Source: Candidatus Dependentiae bacterium (GTDB lineage: Bacteria; Babelota; Babeliae; Babelales; Vermiphilaceae). From it: 35,802 nucleotides of DNA. Shown here one piece after another: positions 9,104-17,856 of this stretch. Each line of letters starts with the position of its first letter. The first letter of the stretch is position 1. The translations under genes and the position numbers were made by a program. A model generated the notes under the pieces. The model made no database searches and had not been told where the DNA came from. It saw only the letters and a program-made list of their open reading frames with translations. The stretch spans positions 1 through 35,802 of the forward strand of contig JAGQHQ010000008.1 in assembly GCA_020431705.1 (NCBI GenBank), given 5' to 3'.

Positions 9104-11314
9104 ATGACAAAACTTCGTGTCGGTGTATTAATGGGTGGCAAATCAATAGAAAGTGAAGTATCATTCAACTCTGGCCGCACTGTATGCGATCATTTAGACA
9201 CAGTACGTTATGATGTAATCCCTATTTTCCAAACACGCTCTGGTACATTATACCTTTTGCCCTGGCATTTTTTGCATCGCGGAAAGATAACTGACTTTGA
9301 ACATCGCTTGGCAACAGAAGCTCAAAAAATTTGTTGGGACAATTTAAAAACACTCATAGATTTTATGTATATTGCTGTGCATGGTCGATATGCAGAAGAT
9401 GGCACGTTGCAAGGCATGTTAGAAGTACTCGGTATTCCTTATTTAGGCTCCGATATATTTGGTAGTGCTGTTGGTATGAATAAAGTTATACAAAAACAGC
9501 TGCTGAAAATACATGGTATTGATGTACCAAATGGGATTGTTTGCTATCCAGAGCAAATCAAAGATAATAATTTGGAAAAATTAAAAAAAGAGATAGAACA
9601 ACAAAATATCACTCTCCCATTAGTGGTAAAACCACATAAAGAAGGTTCAAGCCTAGGAGTAACTATTGTTCATACATGGAAAGACTTACTACAAGCAATA
9701 AAATATGCATGCCATATTCATCCTGGAGAACAGCAAGCAGTACTAATTGAGGAAAAACTGGTTGGTATGGAATTTTCTTGTATCACGATTACTGATTACA
9801 AAACAGGAAAGTGGCTCCCGCTTATACCAACAGAAGTTGTTCCTGATTCAGACATTAATTTTTTTGATTATGAACAAAAATATATGCCAGGTAGGTGTAG
9901 AGAGTTCACCCCGCCGCGCTGTGATGTAACAATAACTAAGAAAATTCAAAATACATGTGTTATAGCAAACAAAGCACTAGGTTTTTCTAACATCTCCCGC
10001 ATTGATGGCTTTGTCACAAAAGATAATCGCATTGTTATTGTTGATCCAAACTCACTTTCTGGTATGGGCCCAGCAAGCTTTTTATTTAGAGAAGCAGCTG
10101 AATTAAATATGAGCCATACTGATTTAATTAATTACCTGATCGAAACTGATTTGCACACATACGGCATGTTAAATACCATTATCAAACAAGAAGAAAAAGA
10201 AACTGCAAAAATGAAAATAAAAAAAATACGCGTTGCTGTATTGATGGGTGGCAACACCAACGAACGGGAAGTAGCACTTGAATCTGGCAGAAATATTTTT
10301 TATAAACTCTCTCCGCAAAAATATGAGGCACTCCCCATTTTTGTTGATAATAACATGGAGCTATTTCACATAAACCAAAAATTATTAGTACGCAACTCTA
10401 CTCAAGAAATTCAAAGTCTTTTAGAACCAGGTATGAAAATAAACTGGTCCGATCTACCAAATATCGCTGATTTTGTTTTTATCGGATTACATGGTGGTCT
10501 CGGAGAAAATGGTGGCGTACAAGGTGCACTTGAAATGCTTAATATGCCATACAATGGCTCATCAGTTTTTGCTAGCTCATTGTGTATGGATAAATATAAA
10601 ACAAATCAATTTTTAAAAAGTTATGGATTTGAAACCCCACAGGCATTATTACTCGCAAAAGATGAATGGCTTGCAGACAGAAACGCTGCTATAGCAACAA
10701 TTATGAAACAATTTGCCTTACCCATTATTATCAAGCCAAATGATGATGGATGCAGCGTAATGGTACAAAAAGCAAAAAATGAAAAGGACATTGCACCTGC
10801 ACTAGAAAGTATATTTTCTAAATCCAAGAGCTTTGCTCTCATAGAAGAATGTATTACCGGCATGGAGCTAACCGTGGGAGTAATTGGAAATGAAACACCA
10901 CAAGCCTTGCCACCAAGCCAAGCGATTTCATCTGCAGATATTTTATCCATTGAAGAAAAATTTTTACCTGGTGCAGGGGAAAATCAAACACCAGCACCAC
11001 TACCAGCAAAAACATTACACGTGATACAACAAACATTAGAGCATGCATATAAAACAGTCGGCTGCAAAGGATACTCGCGTATTGATTGTTTTTATCAAAC
11101 AGCTAAACAAAGTAAAACAAAAAAAGAACGTGTGGTATTTATTGAATTTAACACACTCCCAGGTATGACACCTGCAACTTGTATTTTCCATCAGGCAGCT
11201 GAACTAGGCATTAAACCTATGGATTTTATTGATAAAATAATTACTTTCGGCTTACAAGAGCACAAACCTGAATTTCTTGTTATGCAAGAAAAAAATACAG
11301 AAAAAACCTTATAA
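9104..11314 (+). CDS. ddl: Tandem fused D-alanine--D-alanine ligase (two Ddl domains)
   Basis: A 736-residue protein made of two complete Ddl/ATP-grasp units (1-350 and 374-720) where most bacteria have one of about 310 residues. Ddl makes the D-Ala-D-Ala dipeptide for peptidoglycan. Domain 1 keeps the ATP loop KPHKEGSSLGV (176-186) and the Tyr of the FDYEQKY segment, but its metal motif is changed to VDPNSLSGMG (Glu to Asp at 314). Domain 2 keeps a textbook EFNTLPGMT (681-689) with R659 and D661, but its ATP loop reads KPNDDGCSVMV (544-554), with the conserved Glu, first Ser and second Gly changed, and Phe620 replaces the Tyr. The two halves thus deviate at different sites. Reading frame is continuous with no internal stop; a Met-rich linker (365-373) joins the halves. 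An AAGGG site precedes the ATG. Confidence 0.93.
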   Translation: MTKLRVGVLMGGKSIESEVSFNSGRTVCDHLDTVRYDVIPIFQTRSGTLYLLPWHFLHRGKITDFEHRLATEAQKICWDNLKTLIDFMYIAVHGRYAEDGTLQGMLEVLGIPYLGSDIFGSAVGMNKVIQKQLLKIHGIDVPNGIVCYPEQIKDNNLEKLKKEIEQQNITLPLVVKPHKEGSSLGVTIVHTWKDLLQAIKYACHIHPGEQQAVLIEEKLVGMEFSCITITDYKTGKWLPLIPTEVVPDSDINFFDYEQKYMPGRCREFTPPRCDVTITKKIQNTCVIANKALGFSNISRIDGFVTKDNRIVIVDPNSLSGMGPASFLFREAAELNMSHTDLINYLIETDLHTYGMLNTIIKQEEKETAKMKIKKIRVAVLMGGNTNEREVALESGRNIFYKLSPQKYEALPIFVDNNMELFHINQKLLVRNSTQEIQSLLEPGMKINWSDLPNIADFVFIGLHGGLGENGGVQGALEMLNMPYNGSSVFASSLCMDKYKTNQFLKSYGFETPQALLLAKDEWLADRNAAIATIMKQFALPIIIKPNDDGCSVMVQKAKNEKDIAPALESIFSKSKSFALIEECITGMELTVGVIGNETPQALPPSQAISSADILSIEEKFLPGAGENQTPAPLPAKTLHVIQQTLEHAYKTVGCKGYSRIDCFYQTAKQSKTKKERVVFIEFNTLPGMTPATCIFHQAAELGIKPMDFIDKIITFGLQEHKPEFLVMQEKNTEKTL

Positions 11315-11383
11315 ACCGTTCAAAATCTCCCTTTCTTTTGATATACTTCTAGAAAAGAATACATCAAAATTAAAGGGATTTTT

Positions 11384-12073
11384 ATGGCTGGTCCGATTGC
11401 TCATATACTTCTTGCCATGGCAGTATTGCAAATACTTCCCGATAAAAATCAAGATGAATTTCTGCTTGGAACAAGCTTTCCTGATATTCGTTATTTAAAG
11501 GTAATTTCTCGAGAGCAAACCCACAATAATTCCGTAACATGGCGAGATATCATTAATGAGCCCTCTTCTTTTAAGGCTGGGATGTTATTACATGCGCTGG
11601 TAGACCGAGAACGGCAACTCTATATGGCTAAGCATGAGGTATATGATTTCATTCCAAAAACTCGGTATTGCAGTCATGCGCTCAAGTTATTTGAAGACAA
11701 ATTGCTGTATGAAAAAATAAGTGATTATAACGTCACATGGCAGCAGGTTACAAACTGTTTCAATAACATATGCCCTGAAGAAGAAACCTTTAATATTAAA
11801 AAAAGACATTTGTGGCTCTGGCATACGTTTTTAAAATTATATTGCCGTTACCCTGGTACCATGCGATTTATGAATCGTTTTGCAGGATCAATACCCCTCA
11901 TACATTCAGCAGCATCAACAGAAATTATGCAATTAATGCTTCAATTTCAAAAAAATGAAAAACTTAAAACCGTTATTGTTGATTTTTATCAATACTTTAA
12001 AGAAAAAATTAAGCAGCACTACGGCATTGCAATCACATGTAATATAGCTGCGCTGCAGCCCACAGGCTCATAA
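11384..12073 (+). CDS. Putative metal-dependent hydrolase, zinc-dependent phospholipase C-like (PF00882-like)
   Basis: A 229-residue protein with no signal peptide. The N-terminal pattern H7 (GPIAHILLA), D34 (LGTSFPDIRYL), H47 (REQTH) and then H70 and D74 in a helix (GMLLHALVDRE) resembles the metal-ligand layout of the zinc-dependent phospholipase C/S1-P1-like family, in which a His near the start, a PDI motif and an H-x3-D helix recur. This is a pattern match by eye, and the substrate is unknown. The C-terminal half is helical with several aromatic residues. The ribosome site AAAGGG lies upstream of the ATG, 69 bases after the ligase stop; the two could be cotranscribed. It converges with the WD40 gene. 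Confidence 0.55.
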   Translation: MAGPIAHILLAMAVLQILPDKNQDEFLLGTSFPDIRYLKVISREQTHNNSVTWRDIINEPSSFKAGMLLHALVDRERQLYMAKHEVYDFIPKTRYCSHALKLFEDKLLYEKISDYNVTWQQVTNCFNNICPEEETFNIKKRHLWLWHTFLKLYCRYPGTMRFMNRFAGSIPLIHSAASTEIMQLMLQFQKNEKLKTVIVDFYQYFKEKIKQHYGIAITCNIAALQPTGS

Positions 12074-12097
12074 CATTGTTTTATCTACTGTTTTTTT

Positions 12098-12847
12098 TCA
12101 TTTTTTTGTCTCTTCTTTTTCCTGTTCAAGTAATCTTTTTTCAATCCACATAACATTTACCAATGTATGTGTCTTATTATATACATTTAGAATATGCTCA
12201 AGTGAAATAGTTCTATAGCTGCCGTCAGCCAACGAAATAACAAGGTTCTTGTGATCAAAACTAACTGCAATACCATGTATTTTTATATCAAAGTCACTAC
12301 AACTAAATATTGCTATTTCTTTTTTTGTTGTTACATCCCAAAGACGTATTGTATTATCTGTTGCAGAGGATACAGCTATTATATCACTTATCATACAAGC
12401 ACTTTTAGCCCAATCACCGTGCCCTGTAAGCGTAGCAATAGTGTTTGCCGTAGCTATTTCTTGTATATCTACAGTCCCATCTATGTTTGCAACAGCCCGA
12501 TATTTTTTATTATCAGCCACTACTTCAATTGATATTGGGCATGGTTCAATACACTTAAGATATGCAAATGTTTTTGGAAAACTTTTTAACAAGTCTTTGT
12601 ACAATGTAACTTTATCTTCAACAAGCTGTTTACATCCAGCTTCAAGATTCGTGTATGCATCTGTCCCGCTAAATTTTTGTATATAAAGAGCAACATATGA
12701 CACACAAATTTCTTTTAATGTTTCTGGTGTCTTTATACAATCAACGATAACTTTTTTTTGCTTTTGATTTTGACCCTGCTTTTCTTCATCCATAGAAAAA
12801 ACGGAATTAGAAATATAAAAAACAATAAATAACATTGCCCTCTTCAT
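12098..12847 (-). CDS. Exported protein with WD40-like blades
   Basis: A 249-residue protein with a signal peptide (hydrophobic 4-17, likely cut after Ser18 before MDEE). Residues 40-100 are helical and unrecognised. Residues 105-215 hold WD40-like beta repeats; the best is TGHGDWAKSACMISD (141-155) followed by SATDNTIRLWDV with W170-D171, giving the GH...WD signature. Only two or three blades can be counted, fewer than the seven of a closed propeller, so it must pair with another chain or be incomplete. The C terminus is charged. The ribosome site AGGGG lies nine bases before the ATG. Its stop is 24 bases from that of the gene at 11384, in a T-rich gap with no hairpin. Confidence 0.7.
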   Translation of the reverse strand: MKRAMLFIVFYISNSVFSMDEEKQGQNQKQKKVIVDCIKTPETLKEICVSYVALYIQKFSGTDAYTNLEAGCKQLVEDKVTLYKDLLKSFPKTFAYLKCIEPCPISIEVVADNKKYRAVANIDGTVDIQEIATANTIATLTGHGDWAKSACMISDIIAVSSATDNTIRLWDVTTKKEIAIFSCSDFDIKIHGIAVSFDHKNLVISLADGSYRTISLEHILNVYNKTHTLVNVMWIEKRLLEQEKEETKK

Positions 12848-13011
12848 ACCCAGCCCCTTTTTTTAAAAGTCTCCCGAGTAAATAGTATATCTAATTGAAA
12901 AATAGATTTGTTAGATTTTTTACATTATCGCTATTTGAAGGGAAAATATCGGCATGACATTATTATTAAACAAGCTATAGAACCAAATATCTTATGCACT
13001 ATTCAATGCAT

Positions 13012-13464
13012 TTATAACATCTTTGGAAGCAATAAATATACCATAAGCGCAGCTAAGCTATTGCTCACAAGAACAAGGGCAATGACACGAAGAAGATGTA
13101 AGCCAAACCGTCTGTGAATTAATAGAAAAAAAAGTGCCTGTAAAAATGCATAAATCAATCCAACATATAGCGTTACATTTAAAGAATTACACCCTTCTTG
13201 GTAATAACCTTCTTGAGGTGGCACATATTCTAGACGAACAATAAATATAAGTATGCCAATTACAAAACCAGCAAAAATTAAGATTGAAAACAGGTGCGCA
13301 GCAAGTGTTATAAGCAATGAACGAATTGCATTAAATTGCTCAACCCATTTGAGCAGAAAAAACAAAATTGCAATTGAAAATGGTATAATATAGACTCCCC
13401 ATGTTACACTCCAAATCCATTCTGAAAGTAGAAAGTGTGCGCTTGTAAATAACCATTCAATCAT
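13012..13464 (-). CDS. Four-helix integral membrane protein, unknown function
   Basis: A 150-residue protein with four clear hydrophobic segments, about residues 18-39, 46-74, 97-116 and 122-147, separated by short polar loops. A Pro/Glu/Tyr-rich loop (VPPQEGYYQEGC) lies between helices 2 and 3. No catalytic or transport motif is recognisable. A strong AAGGAGAT ribosome site supports the ATG at 13464. Its upstream region is shared with the promoter of the SOD-like gene at 13598, and on its own strand a TTGACA overlaps that promoter's -35, though a matching -10 is not at normal spacing. Unknown role. Confidence 0.75.
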   Translation of the reverse strand: MIEWLFTSAHFLLSEWIWSVTWGVYIIPFSIAILFFLLKWVEQFNAIRSLLITLAAHLFSILIFAGFVIGILIFIVRLEYVPPQEGYYQEGCNSLNVTLYVGLIYAFLQALFFLLIHRRFGLHLLRVIALVLVSNSLAALMVYLLLPKML

Positions 13465-13507
13465 ACATATCTCCTTGTATCATCATACTTCAGCTTTAAC
13501 GATCCCC

Positions 13508-13536
13508 TTGTCAAGCAAATAGGCCAATGCTAGTAT
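13508..13536 (+). promoter_or_regulatory. Extended -10 promoter of the SOD-like operon
   Basis: TTGTCA (13508-13513), a 17-base spacer and TAGTAT (13531-13536), preceded by TG-C (extended -10). The -35 is the centre of CTTGTCAAG, so TTGACA reads on the other strand. It drives the two-gene unit at 13598-15234. Confidence 0.6.
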
Positions 13537-13597
13537 ACCGCCAAGTAATTCTATTAAAAATAATAGAAGTTATAGCTATAAAAAAAGAGGAGATTTC

Positions 13598-14380
13598 GTG
13601 TATAAAAATAACTATATACTTGTTACAATGCTTATATTGCTATTTATACCACATTGGAGCACGACAAAAAAATATTGCAAAAAAAATACTTATCAAAAAC
13701 AAGTAAAAAATATCCCTATAAGCCCTGAACCGCAACTAGAATTTCTAAGTAGAGATCTTCCCGCATCTCAGGCAAAAAGTATTTCGCCATATCAAGCAAA
13801 GCTGTTTGATTTTTCTGATGTGCAAGGATTAAGTTGCTCACAGCTTCAGCAGCATCTCAAGTTGTATCACGGTTATGTCAATAAACGAAATGAAATTTAT
13901 CAACTGCTCAAAACAGTTGATAAAACCAATGCTGCAGGCATTACCTATTCCCCATTTCGCAGTTTAAAAACCGCTGAAACATTTGCACTTAACGGTTCTA
14001 TTTTGCATGAACTGTATTTTGAAAATTTGTCTTCTAGAAAAAAAATGAGCCCTGAAACCGAAAAACTTTTAATCAAAAACTTTGGATCGATTACAGCTTT
14101 TAAAAGCGATGTTATCGATTGCGCTAGTTGCTCCCGAGGCTGGGTTGTAACTGCATACAGCATCAATGATAGTAAGCTATATAACTTTGTTTTAGATACA
14201 CATAATGAAACAGTTCCTATACTCGCGCTACCTATTTTAGTTATCGATATTTATGAACATGCCTATATGATTGATTTTGGTATTAATCGTACGCAATACT
14301 TACAAAGAATATGGGAAAATATCAATTGGGATGTCGTTGAACAACGCATAGTCAAATGGGTAAAAAAATTTGAAGAATGA
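13598..14380 (+). CDS. Extracytoplasmic Fe/Mn superoxide dismutase-like protein
   Basis: A 260-residue protein with an N-terminal hydrophobic signal/anchor (5-18) and a ~45-residue spacer, then a divergent iron/manganese superoxide dismutase domain (~65-258). All four metal ligands can be placed: H86 (SQLQQHLKLYHGYV), H137 (LNGSILHELYFENL), and D217 and H221 (VIDIYEHAYMIDFG). FGSITAFK, a GW at 181-182 and the end NINWDVVEQR also match the fold. One residue is missing between H86 and Tyr93 relative to E. coli SodB, and the region between helices is shortened, so activity is uncertain. The start is GTG, backed by a GAGGAG ribosome site at the right distance; Met11 is an alternative. It overlaps the next gene by four bases, so the two are translationally coupled. 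Confidence 0.75.
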   Translation: MYKNNYILVTMLILLFIPHWSTTKKYCKKNTYQKQVKNIPISPEPQLEFLSRDLPASQAKSISPYQAKLFDFSDVQGLSCSQLQQHLKLYHGYVNKRNEIYQLLKTVDKTNAAGITYSPFRSLKTAETFALNGSILHELYFENLSSRKKMSPETEKLLIKNFGSITAFKSDVIDCASCSRGWVVTAYSINDSKLYNFVLDTHNETVPILALPILVIDIYEHAYMIDFGINRTQYLQRIWENINWDVVEQRIVKWVKKFEE

Positions 14381-15234
14381 GTATTATTAAACACTCTATA
14401 CTGCATGCTGTTATAATTTTATATACATTTACTTATTTACCATATTGCTTTGCGACAGAGCAAATACAAAAAGTTGCTGAAAGCATAAATATCACAGTTA
14501 ATCCGATTATTTCTCCAAATTTTCACAATAAACCAAAACAAACAAATTTAGCACAAATACGTCAGAAACAGGTTGTATTTACCAAGATAAATATGACTTT
14601 ACCAAGATTGCCGTTAGATTATTATACGCAACAAGTACATGCTCATTATAATGGTTTAATGCACTGGTTGTATGAACATCGCTATTCACTTGTTATTAGC
14701 GGAGCTATTAGCGCATATGCATTACTTTGCTATTTAGTACATAAGGCAACAATCTATATTCAAGACAACACACATTGGTTTGGCTGGCACCGAGACTGCT
14801 CACTCGAACAGCTACTCAGTTATTCTCAAGATGAGATTACCAACCAACTTATCGTTGCGATTGAATCTCGGTACGTTACTGCACAAAATCCAACCAACTT
14901 TTTTGATCCACTTATGCACTTTATGCAAGATATTGATGATGAAATAAAACACCTGCACCACTACAAAAAATTATTTCTGTGGCTTGATCGTTTTTATTTG
15001 GCTAGCATTACATTTGCCAATACACAACATTGTTTGCATATACAAGAAAAAATAGATCGACTTGCTTATATTAAACACCTTTTTGGCAGATGGATTGCAC
15101 AACAAAATTTACAATCATATCTTACACAAGAAAATGAACCGCTTATAAAAAGACTGTACCACACCATCAAAAAGCCACTTGTCTTTGTAGCTCGATTACC
15201 ACAAAGAATGGTTCATACATTTCGGAAAATATAA
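14377..15234 (+). CDS. Exported membrane-anchored protein coupled to the SOD-like gene
   Basis: A 285-residue protein with a signal peptide (likely cut after Ala26, CFA before TEQ) and one transmembrane helix at about 103-122. Between them lies a ~75-residue polar segment outside the inner membrane; after it come about 160 residues rich in His, Leu and aromatic residues, probably helical. The start codon overlaps the upstream stop as ATGA, so it is expressed with the SOD-like protein and could anchor it or share its compartment. Histidines are frequent (for example HLHHYK), which might bind metal, but no motif is diagnostic. No family recognised. Confidence 0.75.
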   Translation: MSIIKHSILHAVIILYTFTYLPYCFATEQIQKVAESINITVNPIISPNFHNKPKQTNLAQIRQKQVVFTKINMTLPRLPLDYYTQQVHAHYNGLMHWLYEHRYSLVISGAISAYALLCYLVHKATIYIQDNTHWFGWHRDCSLEQLLSYSQDEITNQLIVAIESRYVTAQNPTNFFDPLMHFMQDIDDEIKHLHHYKKLFLWLDRFYLASITFANTQHCLHIQEKIDRLAYIKHLFGRWIAQQNLQSYLTQENEPLIKRLYHTIKKPLVFVARLPQRMVHTFRKI

Positions 15235-15317
15235 CCTTATTTAGCTCTACTATATCTATTGATAATGTCTCCAGATCAATCAAACAAGTTTAGTCATTAC
15301 ATAAATTTAAATTATTA

Positions 15318-15347
15318 TTGAAAATAACAGATTAAATATGATATTTT
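15318..15347 (+). promoter_or_regulatory. Extended -10 promoter before the ankyrin gene
   Basis: TTGAAA (15318-15323), an 18-base spacer and TATTTT (15342-15347), preceded by TG-A. The start of transcription would be about 55 bases upstream of the ATG at 15409. Confidence 0.4.
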
Positions 15348-15408
15348 TTAATTTTAATTAAGTATTATTGTTATTTATAAGTATAGGTATTTTTTGAGGT
15401 ATTTATTC

Positions 15409-15910
15409 ATGAATAAAATTATAGCTCTTCTATTAATCTCGATCACTCAAGGATCAATTCTTTTTGGTTGTGAAAAAATTTCTTCGGTATTAACCAAAGC
15501 GATTAATGAATTTGACGTAGAAACATTTGAAACATGTATTAAGTCAGCTAAAGAAATGAAAAAAAGTGTTGATCGAGATCTGGAAGATGATCCTATTGTT
15601 ACGGCTAGCCCACTTATGCACGCAGCAAAAAATAGGTAATATAGAAGCTATGAAAATGCTTATCGATGCTGGAGCAAATGTAAATCACAATCAAGATAAT
15701 ATTTTTGGCAAAGGTATAAAAACATGGACCCCACTTATGCTTGCATTAAAACAAGGTTTAATAGATATAGCAGCTATATTACTTGCCGCTGGTGCCAATA
15801 TCGAAGCAGAAAATGAACGTGATGGAAACAAAACAGCATATGATTATGCACGAGAAAATGGGTATGAAGACAAACTTAATGAAATAATAAAGGGTGTGCC
15901 GCTTCAATAG
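15409..15910 (+). pseudogene. Exported ankyrin-repeat protein, interrupted by a one-base frameshift in A6
   Basis: Reading starts at ATG 15409 (GAGG ribosome site about nine bases upstream) with a signal peptide ending near LFGC, possibly a lipoprotein site. The frame stops at 15639 inside an ankyrin repeat. If one A of the six at 15627-15632 is removed, the text reads SPLMHAAKIGNIEAMKMLI, a textbook ankyrin helix pair, and continues to a stop at 15908-15910 through a second full repeat (TWTPLMLALKQGLIDIAAIL) with DAGANVN and AAGANIE turns. The intact product would be 166 residues. The rest of both parts is well preserved, so the break is recent, a sequencing error, or is bypassed by slippage on the A tract. 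An upstream in-frame TTG (15394) is less likely as start. Confidence 0.8.
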
Positions 15911-16003
15911 ACAGCACCAACTCGTTGTCCATCATCGAATCGTTATCTGCCGCCTAATCTAAAATAAATACTACTCAAAATTTTGAGCTAAAAACTGTTA
16001 TGT

Positions 16004-16612
16004 TTATTTTTGCTTATTCAATGGAATTTCTAGTGGCAACTCAGTTTTAAACATACCCTCAAAAACAAATTCTTCAATGGGTTTTCTATTAGAACGTGTT
16101 CTCTCTTTTTTTTGCAACCCATCATCAAGCACATTTATATTACCCGGTTTTCCTACAGCAACCATTGCTTCAACGGTGTAACTATCAGGAATATTTAACC
16201 CTTCTTTCGCCTTATCATAATCAAAACCTTCCATTGCATGCACTACTAACCCCATATGCACACCCTGCAATGCTAAGTTTTGCCACGCCGCACCAGTATC
16301 AAAAGAATGCGTACGAGAATGTGTACCATTATGCTCAAAATCATTTTTAGAAATAACTACAATCAGTACCGCAGCATTTTGTGCCCATCCCTGATTAAAC
16401 GGTACCATTAAATTCAAAAATAATTGCCATTGAGATGTGTCTCGTTTTGCATAGACAAATCGCCACGGCTGGCCATTATACGATGATGGCGCCCATCGTG
16501 CTGCTTCAAAAAGCATCATCAACTCATTGTCGCTAATACTTTCACCAGACATCGCATAAGCCGACCATCTATTTAAAATTATTGATTCTATTGGATATTG
16601 TGCACTTCGCAT
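16004..16612 (-). CDS. Nitroreductase family FMN oxidoreductase
   Basis: A 202-residue flavoprotein of the NAD(P)H-dependent nitroreductase family. The FMN-binding motifs are present: NRWSAYAMSGE (14-24, in place of the usual RRSxRxF), ARWAPSSYNGQPWRF (38-52), the DTGAAWQNLALQ helix (105-116), and the terminal RKPIEEFVF (176-184). Such proteins reduce nitro compounds, quinones or other electrophiles; the natural substrate is unknown. A strong AAAGGAG ribosome site supports the ATG. It is isolated, with an exported ankyrin gene converging on its 3' side. Length is typical of the family. Confidence 0.92.
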   Translation of the reverse strand: MRSAQYPIESIILNRWSAYAMSGESISDNELMMLFEAARWAPSSYNGQPWRFVYAKRDTSQWQLFLNLMVPFNQGWAQNAAVLIVVISKNDFEHNGTHSRTHSFDTGAAWQNLALQGVHMGLVVHAMEGFDYDKAKEGLNIPDSYTVEAMVAVGKPGNINVLDDGLQKKERTRSNRKPIEEFVFEGMFKTELPLEIPLNKQK

Positions 16613-16758
16613 GACATCTCCTTTAGTTTTTTTAATTAGCTACTATTGATGGTAACACCATACAAATCAATCAATAACTTTTTAATTCTATCTTATGGTT
16701 GATAAGTGTATAACAATAAATAAAAACCTAGAAAAGAGTTAGAAAAGTTTAACGTAAT

Positions 16759-16802
16759 ATAAAAGAAGTCATTGCATATAAAAACGCAATGATTCCTTTT
16801 AT
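16759..16802 (-). other. Long imperfect hairpin downstream of the LRR pair
   Basis: ATAAAAG (16759-16765) pairs with CTTTTAT (16796-16802), and after one mismatch nine more pairs follow up to TCATTGC with GCAATGA, around a 10-base loop. It lies in the 274-base gap between the LRR gene at 16887 and the nitroreductase. No T run follows directly on the minus strand, so it may be an RNA end-stabilising stem or a weak terminator. Confidence 0.4.
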
Positions 16803-16886
16803 AAATCTAAATCACTATATTTATTGTGTAACCCATAATACATAACTGAGAGTCTGAATTTTCCTCAATTTTTTGAGTAGATACTT

Positions 16887-17765
16887 CTACTTCTTTTTTT
16901 CCTCTTTTGGGCACTCTTTTTGACTGTCTAAGTAAATATGTATTCCATAGTCTTGCGGAAACTCTTTTTTTATAGCTTCTTCAAGCTCTTGTGTATTCTT
17001 TAAATAATTACTACAAAGATTAATACCTTGCAAATTCGGCGTATGCTGTAAAATTCTTGGATCAAAATTAGTCAGCTCATTATTGGCAAGAGAAAGATAC
17101 TCTAAATTTCCTAAGCCACTCAGTGAATCTGGTTTAATCATACGTATTTTATTGTCTGCCAAATGAAGACTTTTTAACGTACTAAAATTCAAAAAAAGAT
17201 AGTTTTCTAATTTTGAAATACTATTCTTTGTTACATACAAATGCTTAACTTTTTCTATATTACAAATCATAGATTTAGGTTTATTTTTAGAATATTCTAT
17301 TCCTGTGTGTAGACTTTCAATACCCTCAAGACTATTAATACCCAAATTATCTAGAAACATTTCATGTTCTTTCAAATTATAAGAAGAACATTTCACTAAA
17401 AAATGATTAATGTGCTCAACAGAAGAAGATAAATCCTTAATACTAAAACCATAATCAACCCCAAGATTGAGAACTTTTCTATATTTTAAGCGTAAAGTTC
17501 GTCCAATTTCCTTCAAAATCGGTATACGAAGCTCATCTGGTAAAAATGCTAATTTCTGCATCAGCTTTTCCGCTTTTTTTTCAGGAACAGCAAAATAAAA
17601 TGGTTCGTGACATTCATCCAAAAGCCGCTCACGCACAGACTCATTTATTACCTGTTTAACTACTACCGCTTTTGATAAATCAAGAAGAGATCTGACTTCT
17701 TCCATTCCATGAATTAAAAAAATAGATCCACTTAATAAGAAAACTAAAAAAATCTTTTTATACAT
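16887..17765 (-). CDS. Exported leucine-rich-repeat protein (copy 1)
   Basis: A 292-residue protein with a signal peptide (KK start, FLVFLLSGSIFLI, likely cut after Gly20 before MEEV). An N-terminal helical region contains LPDELRIPILKEIG (~74-87), which resembles the start of an F-box. Residues ~150-270 form about four leucine-rich repeats of the LxxLxLxxNxI type, such as LKSLHLADNKIRMI and LEYLSLANNELTNF, a protein-binding scaffold. It is a paralogue of the next gene at 17857, about 60% alike over the N-terminal 110 residues by eye. The ATG is preceded by GGGATC, a modest ribosome site. Secreted LRR proteins often bind host proteins, but the partner is unknown here. Confidence 0.82.
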   Translation of the reverse strand: MYKKIFLVFLLSGSIFLIHGMEEVRSLLDLSKAVVVKQVINESVRERLLDECHEPFYFAVPEKKAEKLMQKLAFLPDELRIPILKEIGRTLRLKYRKVLNLGVDYGFSIKDLSSSVEHINHFLVKCSSYNLKEHEMFLDNLGINSLEGIESLHTGIEYSKNKPKSMICNIEKVKHLYVTKNSISKLENYLFLNFSTLKSLHLADNKIRMIKPDSLSGLGNLEYLSLANNELTNFDPRILQHTPNLQGINLCSNYLKNTQELEEAIKKEFPQDYGIHIYLDSQKECPKEEKKK

Positions 17766-17856
17766 ATATATGATCCCATATAATTGAATGATATCAAAAA
17801 TGATAATTTAATTTTATTTTCTATATCGCAACACATAGCCGAAAATCTTATCTCTG

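Noticed and set aside
10621-10950. Antisense frames inside the ligase gene
   Set aside because: Shadow frames of a gene with clear motifs.
11277-11498. A frame bridging the ligase end and the next gene
   Set aside because: It overlaps both genes in another frame and lacks a ribosome site; the ATG at 11384 has AAAGGG.
12908-13117. A plus-strand reading frame upstream of the SOD-like gene
   Set aside because: It overlaps the well-supported membrane-protein gene on the other strand and has no ribosome site.
15566-15910. Treating the second ankyrin frame as a separate gene
   Set aside because: Its N-terminal part is the wrong frame of the upstream gene; a one-base shift joins the two into a perfect repeat.
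15974-15987. Palindrome CTCAAAATTTTGAG as a two-way terminator
   Set aside because: No T run follows on either strand and the AT-rich stem is weak.
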